Positions 45,322 through 51,689 of a stretch of DNA of 64,000 bases are shown here, piece after piece; the first letter of the stretch is position 1; each line of letters starts with the position of its first letter. The notes below the pieces were generated by a model. That model did not search any database. It saw only the letters and a list, made by a program, of their open reading frames with translations, and was not told the origin of the DNA. The translations under genes were made by a program, and so were the position numbers. This DNA is from Blastococcus sp. PRF04-17 (GTDB lineage Bacteria > Actinomycetota > Actinomycetes > Mycobacteriales > Geodermatophilaceae), in the NCBI RefSeq assembly GCF_023016265.1, contig NZ_CP095412.1, positions 4,402,001 to 4,466,000 of the forward strand, read 5' to 3'.

Positions 45322-46779
45322 TCAGGAGGCCGGCCGGTCGGGGAGCTGCCTGCCGAGGAAGCTGACGACCAGGCCCCCGAGGGCCGCCGCGCCGCAGCCG
45401 GCGAACAGCCAGAACAGGCCGTCCGGCCAGGCCGCCGCCACCGCGGCGGTGCCGCTGGCCGCCCCGACGAACCGCATCATGTTGAACAGTCCCAGGCCGG
45501 TGCCGCGCTGTCCCGCCGGCGACCGCGTCGCGCCGGTCAAGGCGGGGGTCTGCACCAGGGCGATGGCCGTGCCGGCCGCGAGCAGCAGACCGATCAGCGG
45601 CGCCAGGTGCGTGACACCGGCGGCCAGCACGGTGGCCAGCCCGATGTCGACGACCGCGATCAGTCCGAGCCCCGCGCGCAAGACCGGGCGCGGCCCGATC
45701 CGGTCGGCCAGCAGCCCGACGAGCGGGGCGGCGACCGCCCACACCAGCGGCAGGCAGAACACGAGGAGGCCGGTGACCGCCACCGACAGGCCGACCACAC
45801 CGGTCAGGTACAGCGGCACGGCGACGAGCACCGCGGCAAGGCTGGACTGCTGGACGAAGACGGCGGTGGCGCTGCGCAGCCAGCGCACCTCGACGAGCAG
45901 GCGGGGATCGATGAACGGCGCCGCGCGCCGCAAGCCGGCGACGACGAAGCCGATCAGGCTCACCAGGCCGAGGCAGGCGCCGGCGACGGGCAGCCAGAGG
46001 GGAACGCCGGGCTGCGGTGCGGCCGTGGCGGCGGTCATGAGCAGGGCGACGCCCAGAGTCAGCGCGCTCACCCCGACCCAGTCGATCCGGGTGCGGTGAC
46101 CGTCGTCGCGGGGCACGACCCGCAGGGTCAGGATCAGCACGCCGACAGTGACGGGGACCAGCGCACCGAAGATCCACCGCCAACCGAAGGCGTCGGCCAC
46201 CAGTCCACCCACAGGTGGACCGATCGCCTGGCCGATCCCGTTGGCCGCGCCCCAGGCGCCCATCACGCGGTTGCGGTGGGAAGGCGCGAAGCTCCGGGCC
46301 AGCGTGCCCATGACGGCCGTCGGCACCGCCGCGCAGCCGAGCCCCTGCAGGCCGCGGCTGATCACCAGCAAGGACAGCGTGGGCGCCACCGCGGCGCCGA
46401 GCGTTCCGGCGAGCAGCACGGACAGGGCGAGCACGAGTGTCCGGCGGCGGCCGAGTCGGTCGCTGATCCAGCCGGTGAAGGGCATGGCGACGGCCAGCAC
46501 GAGGACCGAGGCCGAGGCGACCAGCACCCCGTGGGCCACCGGTGCGTCCAGGTCGGAGATGATCCGGCGCAGCGGGACGTTGACGATGTTGTTGCTGATG
46601 GTGCCGAGCACCGTGGCGCCGAGCAGGGCGGCCAACAGCCAGCCGCGCTTCGCGCGGGGAGCCGTGTCCGGCGCGGCGGGGGACGGTGGCGCGGACTCCG
46701 CCCGGGCGGCGGGAGCCGGCCCCGTCGACAGCTCCGGCACGGCGGTCCTCTCATTACTCCGACTGGGTGAGAGCGTCAC
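45322..46779 (-). CDS. MFS drug/metabolite transporter (DHA2-like)
   Basis: 485 residues, GTG at 46779. About 14 transmembrane helices; motif A GWISDRLGRRRTLVLAL and motif C GAANGIGQAIGPPVGG of proton-driven exporters are clear. An N-terminal Pro/Ala tail precedes helix 1. It may export a pathway intermediate or unrelated toxic compounds. It converges with the PucR gene with a 6-bp gap and is divergent from the permease gene. Confidence 0.88.
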   Translation of the reverse strand: MTLSPSRSNERTAVPELSTGPAPAARAESAPPSPAAPDTAPRAKRGWLLAALLGATVLGTISNNIVNVPLRRIISDLDAPVAHGVLVASASVLVLAVAMPFTGWISDRLGRRRTLVLALSVLLAGTLGAAVAPTLSLLVISRGLQGLGCAAVPTAVMGTLARSFAPSHRNRVMGAWGAANGIGQAIGPPVGGLVADAFGWRWIFGALVPVTVGVLILTLRVVPRDDGHRTRIDWVGVSALTLGVALLMTAATAAPQPGVPLWLPVAGACLGLVSLIGFVVAGLRRAAPFIDPRLLVEVRWLRSATAVFVQQSSLAAVLVAVPLYLTGVVGLSVAVTGLLVFCLPLVWAVAAPLVGLLADRIGPRPVLRAGLGLIAVVDIGLATVLAAGVTHLAPLIGLLLAAGTAIALVQTPALTGATRSPAGQRGTGLGLFNMMRFVGAASGTAAVAAAWPDGLFWLFAGCGAAALGGLVVSFLGRQLPDRPAS

Positions 46780-46808
46780 ACGGAGGTCACTGGACGCCTA
46801 CGGCAGGC

Positions 46809-46837
46809 TGCACATTCGTGACGCACGCCACTGTGCA
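46809..46837. promoter_or_regulatory. Putative operator TGCACA-N17-TGTGCA (permease/MFS)
   Basis: TGCACA at 46809-46814 and TGTGCA at 46832-46837, spacing 17, as at 36316-36344. It lies between the divergent MFS gene (30 bp from its start) and the permease gene (79 bp before its ATG), so it may control both. An imperfect version (TGCAGC-N18-TGTGCA, 43565-43594) lies before the PucR gene. Confidence 0.6.
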
Positions 46838-46915
46838 CATCGCTCATGGACGGGTGCCGCCCGATCGAGCACCTTCATCCCACTCATATAGGGCTCTCCC
46901 GTCTTAGGGGCAACC

Positions 46916-48613
46916 ATGCAACTGACAGCAGCGCACTGGATCTTCCTGGCCGGGGTGATCGTCATCCTGGCCACGATGATCATGCGCAAGAACATCGTGG
47001 TGCCGGCGGTTCTGGCCACGTTCCTGACGGCGCTCGTGTGGTCGGGCAGCCTCGCGACCGGTCTGTCCTCCGTCTTCAACGCGAGCCTCGTGGCGGCGAC
47101 CAACCTGTTCAACATCTTCCTGATCATCGCCATGGTCACGGCGATGCTCAGGTCGCTCGAAGGTCTGGGATCGGACCGGCGCATGGTCGCGCCGTTCCGC
47201 AGGGTGATGCGCAACGCCCACCTCTCCTGGTGGACCCTGGTGATCGTCACCTACTTCATCTCGCTGTTCTTCTGGCCCACCCCCGCCGTGCCCCTGGTCG
47301 GCGCCGTCCTGGTGCCGGTGGCCATCCGCGCCGGCCTGCGCCCCCTCGCGGTCGGCTTCACGATCGCGATCGCCGGGCAGGGCATGGCCCTGTCGTCGGA
47401 CTACATCATCGGAGTCGCCCCGCAGCTGTCGGCGACCACCGCCAACGCCGACGTCACGGTGGTGGCCGACCGTGCTCTGGTGCTCTCGCTGATCGTCGGT
47501 GGTGTCGCCCTCGCCATCGGCTACGCCATGGAGATCCGCAAGATGCGTCGGCCTTCGGACGCCCTGCTCGAGGAGTGGGAGAGCAGCGCCGATCGTCGCA
47601 GCGGCAGCGCCGACGCCGAGGCGCGGCAGGAGGTCGTTCTCGGTGGCAGCGCTCCCTCGTCGACCGGCTCCGCCGGCGGAACGGGCGGCAGTACCCCCGT
47701 CCCGGTCGACGGCACCGGAGGCGGCGGCCCGTCGGTCGAGGGGGAACGGGAGCTGGTCGGTGTCGGAAGCGGTACGTCGAGCGCTCCGCGCGACGAGGCG
47801 GAAGCCATCGCGGCGCGCCTCAGCCGGGCCCACGCCCTCGTCGGAACGCCGGCGGGAGGGCCCGTACCGCCCGAGCAGCACACCATCCAGCCGGTCGAGA
47901 AGCCGGTCGCGTCCAAGGCGTTCGCTCTGCTCGTCCCGCTGGCCTACCTCGCGCTGATCGTTTACCTGATCGTGGCCGCGGCGTCGGACGCAGTGCCCGA
48001 CCTGCAGGGCGGAGACGCGGCGGCGCTGGTCGGCGGGATCGCACTGCTGGTCATGTTCGGCGCCGCGTACGCCCGGAGTGGCCCGAAGTTCCTGGAGACC
48101 TCGGCCGACCACATCGTCGACGGCCTGGTGTTCGCCTTCAAGGCGATGGGCGTGGTGCTCCCGATCGCCGGCTTCTTCTTCATCGGCAACGGTGAGTTCG
48201 CCACGTCGATCCTCTCCATCCCGGAGGGTGAGACAGCACCGAACCTGCTCTTCGACCTGGTCGTCGCCGGCCAGGAGCAGCTCCCGGCCAACGCCTTGCT
48301 GACGGCCTTCGGGATCATGATCGTCGGGGTCGTCGCGGGGCTCGACGGGTCGGGCTTCTCCGGGCTTCCCCTCACCGGTTCCCTGGCGGGGTCCCTGGCG
48401 GACGGGGCCGGAGTCAGCAGCCCGACGCTGGCAGCGATCGGTCAGATGGGCAACATCTGGTCCGGTGGCGGCACACTCGTCGCCTGGTCGTCGCTGCTGG
48501 CCGTGGCCGGGTTCTGCCGGGTCTCCGCCGTCGAGCTCGCCCGCCGCTGCTTCGTGCCGGTGATCGCGGGACTGGCGGTGGCCACGGTGCTCGGCGTCGT
48601 CATCTTCGGCTAG
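46916..48613 (+). CDS. Large permease with a long cytoplasmic loop
   Basis: 565 residues, ATG at 46916. About 12 hydrophobic helices in two halves (HWIFLAGVIVILATMIMRKN; LSWWTLVIVTYFISLFFW; then AFALLVPLAYLALIVYLIVAA; GFSGLPLTGSLAGSLADG). Layout and length suggest a secondary transporter of the ion-transporter (CitM/ArsB-like) kind. A loop of about 110 residues (about 210-325), rich in Gly/Ser/Glu, separates the halves. It carries the shared operator upstream, so it may import the cluster's substrate. Family not certain. Confidence 0.7.
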   Translation: MQLTAAHWIFLAGVIVILATMIMRKNIVVPAVLATFLTALVWSGSLATGLSSVFNASLVAATNLFNIFLIIAMVTAMLRSLEGLGSDRRMVAPFRRVMRNAHLSWWTLVIVTYFISLFFWPTPAVPLVGAVLVPVAIRAGLRPLAVGFTIAIAGQGMALSSDYIIGVAPQLSATTANADVTVVADRALVLSLIVGGVALAIGYAMEIRKMRRPSDALLEEWESSADRRSGSADAEARQEVVLGGSAPSSTGSAGGTGGSTPVPVDGTGGGGPSVEGERELVGVGSGTSSAPRDEAEAIAARLSRAHALVGTPAGGPVPPEQHTIQPVEKPVASKAFALLVPLAYLALIVYLIVAAASDAVPDLQGGDAAALVGGIALLVMFGAAYARSGPKFLETSADHIVDGLVFAFKAMGVVLPIAGFFFIGNGEFATSILSIPEGETAPNLLFDLVVAGQEQLPANALLTAFGIMIVGVVAGLDGSGFSGLPLTGSLAGSLADGAGVSSPTLAAIGQMGNIWSGGGTLVAWSSLLAVAGFCRVSAVELARRCFVPVIAGLAVATVLGVVIFG

Positions 48614-48637
48614 CCGTCGACCCTGCCCCGACGCACC

Positions 48638-48666
48638 GCAGCCCCGGACCGCTGGTCCGGGGCTGC
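48638..48666. terminator. Terminator after the permease gene
   Basis: A perfect 13-bp stem (48638-48650 with 48654-48666) with a 3-base loop, 25 bases after the permease stop. It ends the catabolic cluster and faces the leftward small gene ending at 48681. Confidence 0.8.
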
Positions 48667-48680
48667 GACGCGTTATGGCC

Positions 48681-48917
48681 TCAGGAGGTGAGGTGCCGGG
48701 GGTCGGTGCTGAAGGCCGCCCGCCAGATCACCTGCAGGGCACGGGCGACGAACGTGGCCGCGACCAGGGTGCCGAGGACCTGCCAGGCCGCGGCTGCGTC
48801 GAGAGCGAAGGGCAGGACTCCCAGGACGACGACGATCACGGCCGTGCGCGCGAGGTGCTGCCGCGGTGACGCCGGCTCCTCTGCGGCTCCGGATCGGGGC
48901 GAGGTGACGTCGTGCAC
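48681..48917 (-). CDS. Small membrane protein
   Basis: 78 residues, GTG at 48917. Two transmembrane helices (TAVIVVVLGVLPFALDAAAAW, VLGTLVAATFVARALQVIW) after a polar N-terminus. Unknown function; it lies between the catabolic and arsenic blocks, 52 bp downstream of arsC. Confidence 0.65.
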   Translation of the reverse strand: MHDVTSPRSGAAEEPASPRQHLARTAVIVVVLGVLPFALDAAAAWQVLGTLVAATFVARALQVIWRAAFSTDPRHLTS

Positions 48918-48969
48918 GGTGTCCAGTCTCGGTGCGACGCCATCGGTCCCGCCACCGCGACGACTGTCC

Positions 48970-49374
48970 TCAGCCCGCCGGCAGCTGCGAGATCAGGTCG
49001 CGCACGCGCCGCTCGATCTCGTCGCGGATCGGTCGCACGGCCGCCACGCCCTTGCCCGCCGGGTCGTCGAGCTGCCAGTCGAGGTAGCGCTTGCCCGGGA
49101 AGATCGGGCAGGCGTCGCCGCAGCCCATCGTGATCACCACGTCGGAGGCCTCGACCGCGTCGGTCGTCAGCACCTTCGGGCGCTGGTCGGAGATGTCGAT
49201 GCCGACCTCCCTCATCGCCTGGACCGCGGCCGGGTTGACCTGGTCGCCGGGCAGCGAGCCGGCGGAACGAACCTCGACGTCGTCCCCGGCCAGGTGCCGG
49301 AGCCAGCCGGCCGCCATCTGCGAGCGGCCGGCGTTGTGCACGCACACGAACAGCACGCTGGGCTTGTCGGTCAT
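48970..49374 (-). CDS. arsC: Arsenate reductase ArsC (LMW-phosphatase type)
   Basis: 134 residues, ATG at 49374 overlapping the channel-gene stop, with AGGAGGA upstream. The P-loop C11-V-H-N-A-G-R17-S and the later MGCGDACPIFPGKRYLDW segment identify the thioredoxin- or mycothiol-linked arsenate reductase type. It reduces arsenate to arsenite in the cytoplasm. The product would leave through the adjacent channel. Confidence 0.92.
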   Translation of the reverse strand: MTDKPSVLFVCVHNAGRSQMAAGWLRHLAGDDVEVRSAGSLPGDQVNPAAVQAMREVGIDISDQRPKVLTTDAVEASDVVITMGCGDACPIFPGKRYLDWQLDDPAGKGVAAVRPIRDEIERRVRDLISQLPAG

Positions 49375-50114
49375 CGCGGGTCCTCCTGGACGGAACGGCG
49401 TTCTTCGGTGCCGTCGTGCGGAACCACGACGGCGTCTGCGACGGCGGTGACCTCGGGGTGGAGCAGCGCCACGACGGCGACCGCGGCGGCGCCCCCCACC
49501 AGCTGCACGAGCAGGAACATCGGCACCGACGTCGGAGCGATGCCCGCGAAGGTGTCGGAGAGGGTGCGCGCCACGTCGATCATGGGGTTGGCGAAGCTCG
49601 TCGAGGACGACCACCAGTACGCCGCCGCTATGTAGGCGCCCACGGCGAAGGGCGCCATCGCGGCCCGGCCGGCGCGCACGAGGGCGAAGATCAGCACGAC
49701 CAGGCCGAAGGTGGCGAGTGCCTCGGACAACCACAGCCCTCCGGCCGAGCGTTCCTTGCCGGAGATCGACACGGCGGGCAGCTCGTACATCAGGTTGGCC
49801 ACCACCGCGCCGACGGCCCCTCCGAGGAACTGCGCCGGGAGGTAGACCGCCACCTGGCGGTTCGTGACACCGCCGAAGAAGCGGTCTGCCAGGGTGACGA
49901 CCGGATTGAAGTGGCCGCCGGACACGGGGCCGAAGGCGAGGATCAGCGCGACCAGTCCGGCACCGGTGGCGAAGGCGTTCTGCAGCAACTGGAGGCCGAC
50001 GTCGTCCGGCGAGAGCCGCTGGGCGGCAATGCCTGAGCCGATGACGACCGCGACCAGGCCGGCCGAGCCGAGGAACTCGGCCAGCGCCTGCCGCATGAGG
50101 ACGGTCAGCCGCAC
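49371..50114 (-). CDS. aqpS: AqpS-like aquaglyceroporin (MIP family), arsenite channel
   Basis: 247 residues from GTG at 50114 (ATG at 50096 is an alternative). Six transmembrane helices and the two half-helix motifs, here GGHFNPV and SFANPM. Encoded directly before arsC, as in Sinorhizobium meliloti, where AqpS lets arsenite made by ArsC leave down its gradient. No ArsB or Acr3 pump is present nearby. Its GTG start overlaps the upstream arsR by ten bases. Confidence 0.85.
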   Translation of the reverse strand: MRLTVLMRQALAEFLGSAGLVAVVIGSGIAAQRLSPDDVGLQLLQNAFATGAGLVALILAFGPVSGGHFNPVVTLADRFFGGVTNRQVAVYLPAQFLGGAVGAVVANLMYELPAVSISGKERSAGGLWLSEALATFGLVVLIFALVRAGRAAMAPFAVGAYIAAAYWWSSSTSFANPMIDVARTLSDTFAGIAPTSVPMFLLVQLVGGAAAVAVVALLHPEVTAVADAVVVPHDGTEERRSVQEDPR

Positions 50115-50440
50115 GGCCGCTTCACCGCATGCGCGAGCCGCGACCGCGAGGCGAGCTCGCCCAGGCCGGCCGACAGCTGGGCGAGCCGCTCGGGTACCAG
50201 CCGGTGGTAGGTGTAGCGCCCCGCCTGCTCGCTGGCGACCAGGCCCGCGTCACGGAGGACACGCAGGTGGTTGGAGACGTTGGTCTGGGTGGCGGCAAGT
50301 TCCTCCACCAGGTGACAGGTGCACAGCTGCTCGCGGGCCAGCAGGCCGACGATCCGCTGGCGCAGGGGGTCGGCGAGCGCGCGAAGCACCGCCCCATCCA
50401 TCAGTGGCGCCTGATCAGTCAGCACGGGCTGATGAGACAC
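50105..50440 (-). CDS. arsR: ArsR-family repressor (first of two)
   Basis: 111 residues from GTG at 50440; ATG at 50401 (98 residues) is also possible. Winged helix with the metal-site sequence LCTCHLVEELA in helix 3 and NVSNHLRVLRDAGLVASEQAGRYTYHRL. Cys pairs of this type bind arsenite or antimonite and release DNA. Overlaps the channel gene start. Confidence 0.85.
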   Translation of the reverse strand: MSHQPVLTDQAPLMDGAVLRALADPLRQRIVGLLAREQLCTCHLVEELAATQTNVSNHLRVLRDAGLVASEQAGRYTYHRLVPERLAQLSAGLGELASRSRLAHAVKRPCG

Positions 50441-50483
50441 GGCCCGCTGCGGCGGGAGCAAGCGAACATCCGGTGAACGCCGC

Positions 50484-50840
50484 TCAGCGGGGCGCGAGGG
50501 CGCCACGGAGCGCCTCCAGCGCGGCGGGGACGACGCCGTACCAGACGTTGCGGCCGCGGCGTTCGCTCGTGGCCAGTCCGGCCTCGACCAGGACCTTGAG
50601 GTGATGGGACACCGTGGGCTGACTCTTGCCGACGGGCTCGACGAGGTCGCAGGCGCACACCGCGCCGCCCTCGGCCGTGGCGAGCAGGGACACCAGGCGC
50701 AACCGGACCGGGTCCGCGAGCGCCGCGAACTGCCGGGCGAGGACGAGAGCGTCGTCGCCGCCGAGCACCTCCGTGGCCAGGGGGGCGCAGCAGGCGACGG
50801 GCTCCGGCTGCTCCAGGACGGGCAGTTCGCGCAGCGCCAC
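50484..50840 (-). CDS. arsR: ArsR-family repressor (second)
   Basis: 118 residues from GTG at 50840 with GGAGGAAG upstream; a longer frame to 50894 would run into the operator region. Metal-site candidates are an N-terminal CC and CACDL in helix 3, followed by the recognition helix QPTVSHHLKVLVEAGLATS. It is the first gene of the leftward arsenic operon and the likely owner of the operator at 50901-50920. Confidence 0.88.
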   Translation of the reverse strand: MALRELPVLEQPEPVACCAPLATEVLGGDDALVLARQFAALADPVRLRLVSLLATAEGGAVCACDLVEPVGKSQPTVSHHLKVLVEAGLATSERRGRNVWYGVVPAALEALRGALAPR

Positions 50841-50868
50841 GGCACTTCCTCCAGGTGAGAGAAACGCA

Positions 50869-50897
50869 TTGACAGGCATCGATACTACGGCCATAGT
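50869..50897 (+). promoter_or_regulatory. Sigma-70-type promoter for arsI
   Basis: TTGACA at 50869-50874 and CATAGT at 50892-50897 with the ideal 17-base spacing, directed to arsI. The -10 is four bases from the ArsR operator, so bound repressor would block it. Confidence 0.6.
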
Positions 50898-50900
50898 CCT

Positions 50901-50920
50901 ATATCGACAAACGTCGATAT
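50901..50920. promoter_or_regulatory. ArsR operator
   Basis: ATATCGACAAACGTCGATAT: perfect 8-bp inverted repeat with a 4-base spacer in the divergent arsR-arsI region, just downstream of the -10. Size and symmetry fit an ArsR dimer. Confidence 0.7.
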
Positions 50921-50942
50921 GTCCTTGACCAGGAGGTTTCCC

Positions 50943-51419
50943 ATGTCCCGCGTGCAGCTCGCGCTCCGTGTCGCCGACCTCGAAGCGGCCGTCGACTTCT
51001 ACTCGCGTCTGTTCGACGCATCCCCGGCCAAGCGCCGTCCCGGCTACGCGAACTTCGCGCTGGCCAGCCCGCCGCTGAAGCTCGTGCTGCTCGAGGGCGA
51101 GGCCGGCGAGCCGACGCGCCTAGACCACCTCGGTGTCGAGGTCCCGTCCAGAAGGGAGGTCGGCGCGGCCACGACCCGGCTGGCGGCCGAGGGCTTGGCG
51201 ACGCGGGTCGAGGAGAACACGACCTGCTGCTACGCCGTGCAGGACAAGGTGTGGGTGACCGGTCCCGGTGGCGAGCCCTGGGAGGTCTACACGGTCACCG
51301 GCGATGCGCGGCCCGACCTGGAGGGTGAGACCGACCTCGAGCTGTCCGCGGTCGCCGGCGACGGTTCGTGCTGCCGGGACCGGTCGCAGGCCGACGTCCG
51401 CGTCGGCGCCTGCTGCTGA
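50943..51419 (+). CDS. arsI: ArsI/CadI-family VOC protein (C-As lyase)
   Basis: 158 residues, ATG at 50943 with AGGAGG upstream. It starts MSRVQLALRV and has H62 (RLDHLGVEV), the vicinal pair in TTCCYAVQDKVWVTGPGG and a Glu in EPWEVY, the pattern of ArsI, which demethylates methylarsenite using Fe(II) and oxygen. The C-terminal Cys pairs (GSCCRD, GACC) may hold As(III). CadI is the same family name in mycobacteria. Confidence 0.88.
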   Translation: MSRVQLALRVADLEAAVDFYSRLFDASPAKRRPGYANFALASPPLKLVLLEGEAGEPTRLDHLGVEVPSRREVGAATTRLAAEGLATRVEENTTCCYAVQDKVWVTGPGGEPWEVYTVTGDARPDLEGETDLELSAVAGDGSCCRDRSQADVRVGACC

Positions 51420-51427
51420 CGGCCGTG

Positions 51428-51622
51428 ATGGACGTGCACCCCGTCCTCATCGCACAGCTCGCCGAGCAGCGCCGTGCGGACCTGCTGCGCCAGGCCGGGC
51501 TCGCACGCCGCGGTCGCGCCCCCGGCCGGACGTCCCTGACCGCCAGCTGGGGCGCCGCGCTCACCCGCGCCGTCGCCCGCCTGTACCGAGCCGGACCCAC
51601 CCCGGTCTGCTGCCCCGCCTGA
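51428..51622 (+). CDS. Small unknown protein after arsI
   Basis: 64 residues, ATG at 51428, nine bases after the arsI stop. A helical N-terminus (HPVLIAQLAEQRRADLLRQAG) resembles short proteins seen beside other actinobacterial genes; it ends VCCPA. Possibly co-expressed with arsI; function unknown. Confidence 0.55.
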   Translation: MDVHPVLIAQLAEQRRADLLRQAGLARRGRAPGRTSLTASWGAALTRAVARLYRAGPTPVCCPA

Positions 51623-51633
51623 GCGCGAGTGCT

Positions 51634-51674
51634 ACGAACTCGTGGTGATCACCCGTCGATCACCACGAGTTCGT
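51634..51674. terminator. Bidirectional terminator
   Basis: A perfect 17-bp stem (51634-51650 with 51658-51674) with a 7-base loop between the converging arsenic block and the DUF4132 gene. Confidence 0.8.
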
Positions 51675-51689
51675 CGCCGTCGGCCACGC

